Shown one piece after another: positions 34,903 through 43,373 of a DNA stretch of 64,000 bases (positions are counted from its first letter, which is position 1; each line of letters begins with the position of its first letter). The notes under the pieces are model-generated. The model was not told the origin of the DNA. It did no database searches and saw nothing but the letters and a program-made list of their open reading frames with translations. Both the position numbers and the translations under genes were made by a program. The stretch covers positions 864,001 to 928,000 of the forward strand of contig NZ_JAHBRW010000001.1 of assembly GCF_018398315.1 (NCBI RefSeq). Reading direction: 5' to 3'. The stretch is from Chelatococcus sp. YT9 (lineage in GTDB: Bacteria; Pseudomonadota; Alphaproteobacteria; Rhizobiales; Beijerinckiaceae).

Positions 34903-36075
34903 CTACCAATCCGCGATCGTGCCATCCGCAAGGACGGCATTCTGCGCGTGGTACACCTCCTTCTTGAAGGGGTACTTCGCCGCCACCGTTTCATTGACTT
35001 CCAGGCCCAGCCCAGGTTGCTCGGGGACCATCCAGGCGCTGTCCACACGCTGGATCGGGCTTTCCACGACCTCGCCATACCAAGGCACCGAACCCGTCAT
35101 TTCCTCCTGGATAACGAAGTTCGGCGTTGCGATATCGAAGTGCAGCGCCGTGACGCCCGCGATTGGGCCAAGCGGATTGTGCGGCGCGATGCCCACACCG
35201 GCCGTTTCAGCTGCTGCCGCGATCTTCCGCGCCTCCCACAGCCCACCTGTGTGGGCAATGTCTGGCTGCGCGATATGTAGGGCGCGCATGTGAAACAGCG
35301 GCTCGAACTCGGCGCGCCCGATCAGCCGCTCACCGGTTGCAACCGGCACTGTAGACTGCCGTGCAATTTCTCGCATGAGCTGCGGATCAAACGGGGGAAC
35401 CGGCTCCTCCACGAAAAGTGGACGCCCCGGCGCCAGCACCCTAATATAATCCAATGCCGCCGCGACGCTCGCGGGACGACCGTGGAAATCGATCATGATC
35501 TCCACCTCGTCACCGACGGCCTCGCGCAGGCCCATCATCAGCTTCTCAACATGATCCACGTTGCGGATCGTCGTGGTGTAGTGCGTGTAGGGAATAAAGA
35601 CGACCTTCAGGGCGCGATAGCCTTTCTCCATGACAGCAAGCGCGCTCTCCACGAGGCTCGCCACCTCCATCGTCTCATAGACAGACTTCATGTCCCCGAG
35701 GCCGAGATGCGTGTACACCGGCACCTTGTCGCGTGTCTTGCCACCCAATAGGCGCCAGACCGGAACACCAAGATCCTTGCCAAGGATATCCCAGAGGGCG
35801 ACCTCGATGCCGGAAATGGCCGACGCGCCGATCGACCCCATTTTCCAGAAGCCATGCTTGTGCATGATGCGCACGGCTTGCTCGATGTCGCGCGGATCCT
35901 TGCCCACCAAGAGCGGCTCGATATCCTCCACCGCACCGACCACAGCGCGGGTCTTCCATTCGAGCGTCGCCTCGCCCCAACCATAGAGGCCGGGGGTATC
36001 CGTCTCGACCTTCACGAAGACCCAGTTGCGCATCTCGGCATTGACGACCGTAGTCTTGATGGCGGTAATCTTCAC
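34903..36075 (-). CDS. mandelate racemase/muconate lactonizing family acid-sugar dehydratase (DgoD-like)
   Basis: A 390-residue enolase-superfamily enzyme. The capping domain opens MKITAIKTTVVNAEMRNWVF. The barrel carries IMIDFHGRPA (Asp and the base His), VEEPVPP, a TGERLIG segment with the third metal-ligand Glu, and GIAPHNPLGP with the second catalytic His. This set and HNPLGP are typical of the galactonate-dehydratase group. It removes water from an aldonic acid to give a 2-keto-3-deoxy acid. The start is GTG at 36075 with AGAGGAAAG upstream. It is the last gene of the TRAP operon. Galactonate is only one possible substrate. Confidence 0.85.
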   Translation of the reverse strand: MKITAIKTTVVNAEMRNWVFVKVETDTPGLYGWGEATLEWKTRAVVGAVEDIEPLLVGKDPRDIEQAVRIMHKHGFWKMGSIGASAISGIEVALWDILGKDLGVPVWRLLGGKTRDKVPVYTHLGLGDMKSVYETMEVASLVESALAVMEKGYRALKVVFIPYTHYTTTIRNVDHVEKLMMGLREAVGDEVEIMIDFHGRPASVAAALDYIRVLAPGRPLFVEEPVPPFDPQLMREIARQSTVPVATGERLIGRAEFEPLFHMRALHIAQPDIAHTGGLWEARKIAAAAETAGVGIAPHNPLGPIAGVTALHFDIATPNFVIQEEMTGSVPWYGEVVESPIQRVDSAWMVPEQPGLGLEVNETVAAKYPFKKEVYHAQNAVLADGTIADW

Positions 36076-36095
36076 GTGACTTTCCTCTGCATTGA

Positions 36096-36119
36096 GGAAA
36101 TGCCCCGCCGGGCATTTCC
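36096..36119 (-). terminator. intercistronic hairpin after dctP
   Basis: GGAAATGCCC pairs with GGGCATTTCC around CGCC, a perfect 10-base stem in the 62-base gap between the binding-protein gene and the dehydratase gene. No T tract follows, so partial termination or protection of the dctP message is more likely than a full stop. Confidence 0.5.
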
Positions 36120-36137
36120 CCGTGGCCCCTGGGCCGA

Positions 36138-37154
36138 TTACTTCTTACGGATTTCTGCGACTTGCGCATTCAAGGCATCGATCATGTCCTTGCCGATCGA
36201 AGCCGCATATTTCTCATAGAGTGGCGCGAGGCGCTTACGCATATCCTCCAAGGCAGCCGGATCGACATCGTTGATCGCCATGCCGTCCTTCTGCAATTTC
36301 GCGTAAGCCTGATCAGCGCGCTTGCCCATTTCCTCGCGCTGTACCGCCTTCGCCTCATTCGCACAGGCCTGGATTATTTTTTGCTCATCCGCCGACAGCT
36401 TGTCCCACAGAGACTTGGAATAGATGACCATCAGGGCGCTATAAACATGGTTCGTGCGCGACAGATACTTCTGAACATCGGAGAGCTGCGCATCACTGAT
36501 CGTGAGCACGGGGTTCTCCTGGCCGTCGATCGCGCCCGTTTCCAGCGCCGGGAAAACCTCACCCCAGCTCATCGGGATAGGGTTGGCGCCGAGCGTTGAG
36601 AAGGCATCGATAAAGATGTTGTTCTGGATCACGCGCAGCCTTATACCACGCAGATCATCAACCGACTTGATAGGCCGCTTGGAATTGGTGATTTGCCGGA
36701 AGCCATAGTCCCAGAACGACAGGTTGATGAGCCCCCGCGCCGGCATCAGATCTGATACAGTCTTGCCAAACGGTCCATCCAATACAGCCAGAGCCTCGTC
36801 CCGGTTATTGAAGAGGAACGGCAGATCGAAGACCCCGAGTTTTGGCTCCAGCCCGACCAACGGTGATGTTGTCGTGGTGAACATGTCGAGGGTGCCGGCG
36901 CGCGCCGCCTGGCTCATCTCTTGATCGCCGCCAAGCGCGGCATTGTAGATACCCTGGATCTTGATCTTACCATCGCTCTGCTTGGCAGCACAGGCCGCCA
37001 TGGCCTTGATCGCAATTCCATTGGGATGCTCGGGGGACAATGTGCTGCCCACCCGGATAGAGCGATCTTGCACCTCCGCCGACGCGCCGCCTCCTAGCGG
37101 AATCGCAACGGCAAGAACACCTGCCAGTAGCGCGAACATATTTTTCTTGGGCAT
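36138..37154 (-). CDS. dctP: TRAP transporter substrate-binding protein
   Basis: A 338-residue periplasmic protein with a Sec signal peptide (residues 1-26, ending GGASAE). The mature part has IRVGSTLSPEHPNGIAIKAM, DLPFLFNNRDEALAVLDG, the carboxylate-binding arginine region LRGIRLRVIQN and GAIDGQENP, all DctP-family features. It delivers an organic or sugar acid to the DctQM membrane unit. The ATG at 37154 is chosen over a longer frame. The following hairpin may raise its expression. Confidence 0.93.
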   Translation of the reverse strand: MPKKNMFALLAGVLAVAIPLGGGASAEVQDRSIRVGSTLSPEHPNGIAIKAMAACAAKQSDGKIKIQGIYNAALGGDQEMSQAARAGTLDMFTTTTSPLVGLEPKLGVFDLPFLFNNRDEALAVLDGPFGKTVSDLMPARGLINLSFWDYGFRQITNSKRPIKSVDDLRGIRLRVIQNNIFIDAFSTLGANPIPMSWGEVFPALETGAIDGQENPVLTISDAQLSDVQKYLSRTNHVYSALMVIYSKSLWDKLSADEQKIIQACANEAKAVQREEMGKRADQAYAKLQKDGMAINDVDPAALEDMRKRLAPLYEKYAASIGKDMIDALNAQVAEIRKK

Positions 37155-37192
37155 TACAGTATTCCTCCACTCTTTCGTGTTCTGAGCAATAT

Positions 37193-38479
37193 TCAACGCC
37201 CACGCAGCCATCTGAGCGGCTCCAGGACGAGTTCGGGGAACAACACCAGCAGCACCACGACGAGGCACTGCGCAAGCAGGAACGGCCATATTCCAACCAT
37301 CACCCGCTTCATCGATACGTTTCCGACCCCGCATACCACGTTCAGCACAATGCCCACGGGCGGCGTGATCAGGCCGATCGCGTTGACCATGATGAACAGC
37401 ACGCCGAAGTAGACGGGATTGATCCCCACCTCCTTGACGAGCGGCATAAGGATAGGCGTCAGAATGAGAACAGTTGGATTGAAATCGAGCGCCGTCCCGA
37501 TCAGGAAGACGAGCAACATCACGACCAGCAGGAACAGTGTCTGGTTGTCCTTAAATGGTCCCAGGAACTCGCTGAATTGCCCTGGAATATCCGCCTGCGC
37601 TATCAGCCACGCAGAAATTGTCGCCGACGCAACGAGGAACATGACAATTGCCGTCATCTTCGCCGCGGCGAGGAATATGGGATAGAGCTGAGGTATCGTG
37701 ATCTCCCGATACACGAACAATCCGACGAGCATCGCGTAGACTGCGGCCGTCACCGCCGCCTCCGTGGGCGTTACGATGCCGAAGCGGATGACGCCAAGCA
37801 CGATGACCGGCATCATGAGGGCAAAAATGCCGTCGATGCCCGCCCGCGCACGTTCCCTCCAGCTCGCCTTTGGCAGCAGCTTGAGATTGGTCTCGCCCCG
37901 CACGACGAATGCCCATGCGACGACCAGCGAAAGCGCCATTAGGAGGCCCGGCACAACGCCGCCGAGGAAGAGCTGTGTGATCGACACATTGGCCGCGACG
38001 CCAAAAACGATGAAGCCGACCGACGGCGGAATGACCGGCGCGATGATCCCCCCAGCCGCGATGAGACCCGCAGACCGGCCCGCATCATAGCCTGACGAAC
38101 GCATCATAGGCAGCAGGAACGCGGCGAGCGCCGCCGTATCGGCCGCCGCGGACCCTGATAGCGACGCCAGGATGATCGCCGCGAAAATTACGACATAGCC
38201 CAGGCCGCCATGGTAGTGGCCCACGAACGACATCGCGAAATGCACGATGCGGCGGGACAAGCCGCCAGCATTCATAAGCTCTCCCGCGAGCAGGAAGAAT
38301 GGAATGGCCAAAAGCTGAAAATTATCAGCACCCGTCACGAGATTTTGCGCGATGATCTGCGCGTTGAACAAGCCAAGCTGAAGCATCAGGGCGACGCTGC
38401 AAATGATGAGCGCGAAGGAAACCGGCACGCCAACCGCCAGGGCGGCGCAGAGCGCAACGATGAAGACTGTGACTGTCAA
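37193..38479 (-). CDS. dctM: TRAP transporter large permease
   Basis: A 428-residue protein with about 12 membrane helices. It includes GLSRRIVHFAMSFVGHYHGG, SGSAAADTAALAAFLLP and VITLGVIRFGIVTPTEAA-like blocks (here VIRFGIVTPTEAAV), and TPPVGIVLNVVCGV, all conserved in DctM. It is the Na+-coupled transport subunit. The start is a TTG at 38479 that overlaps the DctQ stop as TTGA. No ATG or GTG fits better. Confidence 0.93.
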   Translation of the reverse strand: MTVTVFIVALCAALAVGVPVSFALIICSVALMLQLGLFNAQIIAQNLVTGADNFQLLAIPFFLLAGELMNAGGLSRRIVHFAMSFVGHYHGGLGYVVIFAAIILASLSGSAAADTAALAAFLLPMMRSSGYDAGRSAGLIAAGGIIAPVIPPSVGFIVFGVAANVSITQLFLGGVVPGLLMALSLVVAWAFVVRGETNLKLLPKASWRERARAGIDGIFALMMPVIVLGVIRFGIVTPTEAAVTAAVYAMLVGLFVYREITIPQLYPIFLAAAKMTAIVMFLVASATISAWLIAQADIPGQFSEFLGPFKDNQTLFLLVVMLLVFLIGTALDFNPTVLILTPILMPLVKEVGINPVYFGVLFIMVNAIGLITPPVGIVLNVVCGVGNVSMKRVMVGIWPFLLAQCLVVVLLVLFPELVLEPLRWLRGR

Positions 38480-39018
38480 TCGAGCCGCCCCTTTGTTTCC
38501 GCAATAACCTGGTCTTCTTCCGTCTCCGCGAAAAGCGCGAGTTCATGCTCCGTCATTTCGCCCCGCGCGAGACGCACGAGCCGCCAGGTCGAGGACATCG
38601 CCATCAGCACGGCCGCGAAGACTGCGACGCCGTGCACATAGACGAGCGACACGCCCAGTATCGGCGAGGTCACCGATGCATTGACCTGCCACGTCAACAC
38701 CCCGCCCCAGACGAGGAGCAGACAGCAGCCGAGGATCAGCACTTCGGAGAGCGCCATCAGCACCGGCCACGCCGTCTTCGGAAAGGACGTGATGACAAAC
38801 TTCATGCCGAGGTGCAGGGATTGCCGGTGCGCCGCCGCAGCTCCGATGAACGTGAGCCATACGAACAGGAAGCGCGGCAACTCGTCCGCAACGTGAATGC
38901 TGTAGTCGAAGACATAACGGGCGACGGCATTCGCAAAAACAAGCGCGACCATCCCCGCCAGAAGGACCACCAGCAGGACGTCGAGCGCCCGGTAGAGAAC
39001 ATCGAGGAATTTCTGCAT
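38476..39018 (-). CDS. dctQ: TRAP transporter small permease
   Basis: A 180-residue protein with four membrane helices. FANAVARYVFDYSIHVADEL and LFVWLTFIGAAAAHRQSLHL are the conserved DctQ core. The tail after residue 155 is acidic and cytoplasmic. It is the first gene of the TRAP operon and lies back to back with the GntR gene. Confidence 0.92.
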   Translation of the reverse strand: MQKFLDVLYRALDVLLVVLLAGMVALVFANAVARYVFDYSIHVADELPRFLFVWLTFIGAAAAHRQSLHLGMKFVITSFPKTAWPVLMALSEVLILGCCLLLVWGGVLTWQVNASVTSPILGVSLVYVHGVAVFAAVLMAMSSTWRLVRLARGEMTEHELALFAETEEDQVIAETKGRLD

Positions 39019-39110
39019 AGCTCCGGCCTGGCGTCAGACGTCGGCTGGCGCCGTAGCCAATCCTCCCTTGTTGGTGATGCGCGGTCTGGCTTTTTTTGTT
39101 CGCTCACACT

Positions 39111-39129
39111 TGTCATACACCTTACGACA
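39111..39129. promoter_or_regulatory. candidate GntR operator between dctQ and the regulator
   Basis: TGTCATAC, 3 bases, then TTACGACA: an inverted repeat with 6 of 8 positions paired, in the only shared promoter region of the two divergent units. It overlaps the most upstream ATG of the regulator, which argues that the regulator starts further in. Confidence 0.4.
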
Positions 39130-39161
39130 TGGCAACTAGGCAACATGAAGTTTTTTTCGGG

Positions 39162-39872
39162 ATGCACGGTGTGAAACTCGAAGCTGTCGCGCCCCGGATG
39201 GGGTTGGTCGGCGATGCGGTCCAAAGGCTGGAGGCCTCTATCCGCAAAGGCATGCCGGCCGGCTCGCGCCTCCCATCAGAAGCGGAGATCGCGCGACAAT
39301 TGCAGGTGAGCAGACCTGTGGTGCGGGAGGCACTGGCCTTTCTGCGCGCGGACGGGCTCGTGGAAAGCCGACAGGGTCAGGGGCTATTCGTCGCCGACCA
39401 AAAGGTGCTGCGCATCCGCATCGGAGATCTCAACGCATCGCAGGAAGGATTGCTGGACCTGCTCGAGGTTCGCCGCGGGGTCGAGAGCGAAACCGCGAGA
39501 CTGGCCGCGGAGCGCAGAACGCCTGAGGATATCGAGGTTCTGCGCACCGCGCTCGGCGCGATGGCCAAAGCCGAGGCCGAGGGACGTGACGGCGTGGATG
39601 AAGATCTCGCCTTTCACCTCGCCATCGCGCGCATCAGCCGCAACCAGATCCTCATAAAGATCATTCATTTCTGGTCGGAGACGCTGCGCGACGCCATCGC
39701 CTTCCTCCGCGACGACGATGCGAAGACAGAGGCCATTGTGATGACACGCCAAGAGCGGCACGCCGAAATTTTTCGCCTCATCGCCGCTGGCGACGCTGAG
39801 GGCGCGCATCGCGCCATGATGGACCACATGAAAGAGACGCTGCATCGGTTTCGTTCGCACAATGCGGACTAG
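39162..39872 (+). CDS. GntR-family (FadR subfamily) regulator of the TRAP/dehydratase operon
   Basis: A regulator of 236 residues from this start. The winged helix contains GSRLPSEAEIARQLQVSRPV and REALAFLRADGLVESRQGQG, and the FCD domain contains EDLAFHLAIARISRNQ and QERHAEIFRLIAAGD. Several starts are possible (ATG 39129, ATG 39162, GTG 39171). I chose 39162 because it leaves the usual 34 residues before the GSRLPSE motif and clears the operator-like repeat. It is divergent from dctQMP and the dehydratase, the classic position for a repressor induced by a sugar acid. Confidence 0.88.
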   Translation: MHGVKLEAVAPRMGLVGDAVQRLEASIRKGMPAGSRLPSEAEIARQLQVSRPVVREALAFLRADGLVESRQGQGLFVADQKVLRIRIGDLNASQEGLLDLLEVRRGVESETARLAAERRTPEDIEVLRTALGAMAKAEAEGRDGVDEDLAFHLAIARISRNQILIKIIHFWSETLRDAIAFLRDDDAKTEAIVMTRQERHAEIFRLIAAGDAEGAHRAMMDHMKETLHRFRSHNAD

Positions 39873-40093
39873 AAGCGCTGGCGTTGCAGAATTGCACTAG
39901 CCGGCAACAACGAGACGTCGTAAGAGACGCGCCGAATTTTCGGACACTCACGTCCATTGCGAGAGAGGGCAAGGCCATGTCTGCGACCTTCCGCCCGGTC
40001 AGGGCTTCTCACTGATCATCATCCGGTCCTCGCTGACCGTTGCCTGACCACGCGTGCCTCTCGAGGCTGCGCGGCTTTTCGCTTGAGCCAATC

Positions 40094-41242
40094 ATGGGCA
40101 CTTCATTCTACGCGGCCGCCGACGCGCGCGTCCGCATCTTTGCCTCGTCCACATCGTGGATCGAGGGAGCTGCCGTGCGGCAGCTCGAACAAACGGCAGA
40201 ACGCAACGGCGTGATAGCCGTGGCCGGCATGCCGGACCTGCATCCCGGCCATCACGGCCCGGTCGGCTGCGCGGTTCTCGCAGAAGGCATCGTCTATCCG
40301 GATATCATCGGCACTGATATCGGTTGCGGCATGCAGCTCTGGAGCCTCGATCTCACCGAGCGCCGGCTCAAGATCGACAAAGCGGCGGAACGATTCGCCG
40401 CTATCGAGGGCCCCTGGCCCGGCGACGCGCGGGACCTTGTCGCCAAAGAAGGCATTGACGATGGCGGCTTTGCGGACAGCCTCGGCACTGTCGGCGGTGG
40501 CAACCACTTCTGCGAGCTCCAAGCGGTCGCCGAGATCGTTGACCCAGAACGCGCCCGCGGCGCCGGTATAGAGGCGGGCGCGCTCGCCCTGCTCATCCAT
40601 TCGGGCTCGCGCGGGCTCGGAGCAGCCGTCCTGGCGGACCACCATGCCGGCGGCACCGAAGGCTTACCCCTGTCCGCAGGCGGCGAGGCTTATCTTGCCG
40701 CCCACGACAATGCGGTCGCTTTCGCCAGGCTGAACCGGCGCGTCATCGCCACGCGCGCGATGGCCGCGCTGCGCTGTGATGGAGCACTGACGGTCGACAG
40801 CCCCCATAATCTGGCTGAGCAGGTGGACCACAAGGTGCTTCATCGCAAAGGGGCCGCTCCGGCTGACCGGGGGCTCGTGCCGGTGCCGGGGTCGCGGGGT
40901 GCTCTCACCTATCTCGTCGCGCCCTTGCCGCCTCCCGCCGGAGCCATAACGTCGATTGCCCACGGCGCTGGCCGCCGCCATGATCGCGCCTCGATGGAGG
41001 GGCGTGTGAGAAAGCAGCAGGGGGATCTCGCTCGTCTCACCCGCAATGCGTTCGGCGGGCGCATTCTCTGTTCCGATCGGCGCCTGCTGGTGGAGGAGGC
41101 TCCCGAGGCCTACAAGAATATTGAGCACGTGATCGACGATATGGTTCGCCACGCAATGGTTAGCGTGGTGGCTGTCCTACGTCCGGTCATCACCTTCAAG
41201 ACCTTGCGCGAGGCTCGCCCCCGAAACGGGAGGGCTTCGTGA
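40094..41242 (+). CDS. rtcB: RtcB-type RNA ligase/repair protein (PrfH-linked)
   Basis: A 382-residue RtcB-family protein. Mn2+/GTP-site motifs are visible: MPDLHPGHHGPVGCA, IIGTDIGCGM (metal cysteine near residue 78), GTVGGGNHF, LIHSGSRGLG, PVPGSRGALTY and SIAHGAGRRHDR, which holds the histidine that takes GMP. RtcB joins a 2',3'-cyclic-phosphate or 3'-phosphate end to a 5'-OH end. The ATG at 40094 is used. It overlaps prfH as TGATG, the arrangement of the RtcB2-PrfH pair known to repair nuclease-cut 16S rRNA. No archease or RtcA is seen nearby. Confidence 0.9.
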   Translation: MGTSFYAAADARVRIFASSTSWIEGAAVRQLEQTAERNGVIAVAGMPDLHPGHHGPVGCAVLAEGIVYPDIIGTDIGCGMQLWSLDLTERRLKIDKAAERFAAIEGPWPGDARDLVAKEGIDDGGFADSLGTVGGGNHFCELQAVAEIVDPERARGAGIEAGALALLIHSGSRGLGAAVLADHHAGGTEGLPLSAGGEAYLAAHDNAVAFARLNRRVIATRAMAALRCDGALTVDSPHNLAEQVDHKVLHRKGAAPADRGLVPVPGSRGALTYLVAPLPPPAGAITSIAHGAGRRHDRASMEGRVRKQQGDLARLTRNAFGGRILCSDRRLLVEEAPEAYKNIEHVIDDMVRHAMVSVVAVLRPVITFKTLREARPRNGRAS

Positions 41243-41862
41243 TGAGCGGGCTTGTCCTGTGTGTCTCGGCGGGACGGGGACCGTCGGAATGCCGGCAGGG
41301 CGTGGTGGCCGTCGCTGCTTGCATGCGCGAGGAAGCGCTAAGCCACGGGCTCGCCTTCAGTTGCGAGAGCGATGAAGCCTTGCCCGCTTCCCTTCTCCTA
41401 TCCGTGGACGGCATCGGCGCGGAAACCTTCGCAAGGTCGTGGGAGGGTAGCGTGCGATGGATAGCAAAGAGTACCCTTAGACCGGGGCATCGGCGCAAGA
41501 ACTGGTTCATTGCCGTTCGACGAGTATCAGCTCCCGTGGAACTGCCGCTCGTAGCGGACGCGGATCTGCGGTTCGAGGCGCTGCGAGCCGGTGGACCGGG
41601 CGGGCAACACCAGAACCGGACAGAGAGCGCGGTCCGTGCTGTGCACCTGCCGACCGGCATCGCGGTAGTTGCGCGCGACGAACGCTCGCAGCACCGCAAC
41701 AAGTCGTTGGCCGTCGCAAGGCTTCGCGCACTCCTCGCCGCCATGCATGAGCGTGATCGCGACACGGCCCGGTTCAGCGACTGGCTCGCCCGCGTATCGG
41801 TTGAGCGCGGCAATGCCGTTCGCACCCTTCGCGACACTCCGGAAGGGCCACGATCCGAGTAA
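41242..41862 (+). CDS. prfH: peptide chain release factor H
   Basis: A 206-residue release-factor-like protein. RAGGPGGQHQNRTESAVRAV (GGQ near residues 120-122) is the peptidyl-tRNA hydrolysis motif, followed by RDERSQHRNKSLAVARL as in class I factors. The codon-recognition domains of RF1/RF2 are absent, and the length and N-terminus fit PrfH. PrfH acts on ribosomes with a damaged decoding centre, freeing them for RtcB repair. The ATG at 41242 shares its A with the rtcB stop. An upstream GTG at 41239 is possible. Confidence 0.92.
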   Translation: MSGLVLCVSAGRGPSECRQGVVAVAACMREEALSHGLAFSCESDEALPASLLLSVDGIGAETFARSWEGSVRWIAKSTLRPGHRRKNWFIAVRRVSAPVELPLVADADLRFEALRAGGPGGQHQNRTESAVRAVHLPTGIAVVARDERSQHRNKSLAVARLRALLAAMHERDRDTARFSDWLARVSVERGNAVRTLRDTPEGPRSE

Positions 41863-41915
41863 GCCGAGGCCATAGCCCTACGGCGACCGACCAATCGAGA
41901 TGAAGGAGAAGACAA

Positions 41916-41975
41916 ATGAAGACTAACCGCCCCAGCGACGATCTTAACGCCCTCGAGGACCTGAGCTCCTTTTGA
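41916..41975 (+). CDS. 19-residue small ORF after prfH (unknown)
   Basis: ATG with a strong site (GAAGGAGAAGACAA), reading [19 protein letters not shown] and stopping 4 bases before the next ATG. It has no recognised relatives by eye. It could be a leader peptide that couples translation to the SEC-C frame, or a chance reading. Confidence 0.3.
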   Translation: MKTNRPSDDLNALEDLSSF

Positions 41976-41979
41976 GATC

Positions 41980-42181
41980 ATGAGCAAGCGTCGTCGCTCC
42001 TATCCCTCGGAGACCCACGTGAAGCGAGGCGATCGGATCGTCCACGGCCATGTTGAACTCGTCGAGAAACTCGGCCGCAATGATCTCTGCGTCTGCGGTT
42101 CCGGTCGCAGATTTCAAGCGGTGCTGCATGTCGAGCGGACATTTGGATGGATCGGAGCGTGATTACTATACGCGAACCTGA
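41980..42181 (+). pseudogene. small SEC-C zinc-motif protein, apparently frameshifted
   Basis: As written, the ATG at 41980 gives 60 residues containing [14 protein letters not shown] and then loses the motif. SEC-C domains continue with lysine/arginine and a Cys-Cys or Cys-His pair. Skipping one T in the TTT at 42112-42114 restores [13 protein letters not shown] and stops at 42179-42181, giving about 66 residues. I therefore read this as a single-base insertion in a SEC-C gene, a sequencing error, or a +1 frameshift. The N-terminal part is basic ([17 protein letters not shown]). It follows the rtcB-prfH pair. SEC-C motifs bind zinc and often sit in ribosome- or SecB-related proteins. Confidence 0.55.
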
Positions 42182-42221
42182 ATCATCTGATGCATTCGGC
42201 TGAATGTCTGACTAAGACATG

Positions 42222-42248
42222 TCCCGGCCAGGAACTCCCTGGCCGGGA
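42222..42248. terminator. hairpin between converging SEC-C gene and galU
   Basis: TCCCGGCCAGG pairs perfectly with CCTGGCCGGGA around a 5-base loop. It lies about 80 bases past the galU stop on the minus strand and 40 bases past the repaired SEC-C stop. No T tract is present on either side, but the position between converging genes fits a shared terminator. Confidence 0.55.
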
Positions 42249-42330
42249 TAACTTCAATGTGCCCGATACTTCACGAGCCATATGCTCCATATCGAGGCGC
42301 GAAGCCGGCAGCCTCTTTGTCGAGAGCTCG

Positions 42331-43248
42331 CTAACCCTTCAAGATCGCGTTGATATCCTGCCTGAGGATGGGAGCGATGTCGGGTCTGTCCATGGCATAG
42401 GCGACATTGGCGGCGAGGAAGCCTGTCTTGGAGCCGCAGTCATAGATGGCGCCGTCGAAGCGGGTGGCGTAGAAGGGCCGGGTCTTGGCGAGCGTGAGCA
42501 TGGCATCGGTGAGCTGGATCTCGCCGCCGGCGCCGCGCTCCTGGGTGGCGATCAGGTCGAAGATCGCCGGCTCCAGGATATAGCGGCCGGTGATGTGCAG
42601 GTTCGAAGGCGCGGTGCCCTTCGGCGGCTTCTCGACCATGCTGGTGATCTTCGACACCTTGGCCTTGGCATCCTCGACGCCTACGATGCCATACTGGTGG
42701 GTCTGGTCCTCGGGCACCGGCGCCACCGCGATATGGTTGCCGCCATGGGCCTCGTAGGCGGCGATCATGTCGGCGAGGCACGGCGTCGCGCCGTGGTGGA
42801 GCATGTCCGGCAGAAGCAGCGCGAAGGGCTCGTCACCGACGATCTCGCGGGCGCACCACACCGCGTGGCCGAGACCGAGGGGCGCCTGCTGGCGGGTGAA
42901 GCTGGTCTGGCCGGGGCCGGGCAGGTCCTCGAGCAGCGCCTTCAATTCCTTGGTCTTGCCGCGGGCCTCGAGGGTGCGCTCCAGTTCGAACTGGCTGTCG
43001 AAATGGTCCTCGATGACGCTCTTGTTGCGGCCGGTGACGAAGACGAAATGCTCGATGCCGGCGGCGCGCGCCTCATCCACCACATGCTGGATCACCGGCC
43101 GGTCGACCACGGTGAGCATCTCCTTCGGCATCGCCTTCGTGGCCGGCAGAAACCGCGTGCCAAGTCCCGCGACCGGAAACACGGCCTTCCGGATGCGGCG
43201 GGGGGGCGATTCTGATGAACGTTTTGTAATCACATTGTTTTCTGTCAT
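42331..43248 (-). CDS. galU: UTP-glucose-1-phosphate uridylyltransferase
   Basis: A 305-residue nucleotidyltransferase. VFPVAGLGTRFLPATKAMPK near residue 23 is the nucleotide-binding loop, and FVFVTGRNKSVIEDHFD, QQAPLGLGHAVWCA and YDCGSKTGFLAANV are GalU signatures. It makes UDP-glucose, the sugar donor for surface glycans and the substrate for GalE. The ATG at 43248 is preferred; ATG 43269 is possible. It diverges from galE across a repeat-bearing promoter region. Confidence 0.93.
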   Translation of the reverse strand: MTENNVITKRSSESPPRRIRKAVFPVAGLGTRFLPATKAMPKEMLTVVDRPVIQHVVDEARAAGIEHFVFVTGRNKSVIEDHFDSQFELERTLEARGKTKELKALLEDLPGPGQTSFTRQQAPLGLGHAVWCAREIVGDEPFALLLPDMLHHGATPCLADMIAAYEAHGGNHIAVAPVPEDQTHQYGIVGVEDAKAKVSKITSMVEKPPKGTAPSNLHITGRYILEPAIFDLIATQERGAGGEIQLTDAMLTLAKTRPFYATRFDGAIYDCGSKTGFLAANVAYAMDRPDIAPILRQDINAILKG

Positions 43249-43373
43249 ATGCGCTTCGTTAAACTCCATAGGAAACGGCCGATCAACACTGAAGCCGAAG
43301 CGCGCCCCCCACATGGCGCAATCTTCCACGCCCTGCCACGCCTTATGATCTGCCATTGAGCTCACCAGAACTT

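Noticed and set aside
39878-39896. sigma-54-like site upstream of rtcB, checked because rtc operons can depend on RtcR and sigma-54
   Set aside because: TGGC and TTGC are present, but the spacing is two bases too long and no RtcR gene is nearby.
39977-40015. 12-residue ORF before rtcB with a purine-rich leader
   Set aside because: Too short to judge; the leader is weak and nothing marks it as an attenuator peptide.
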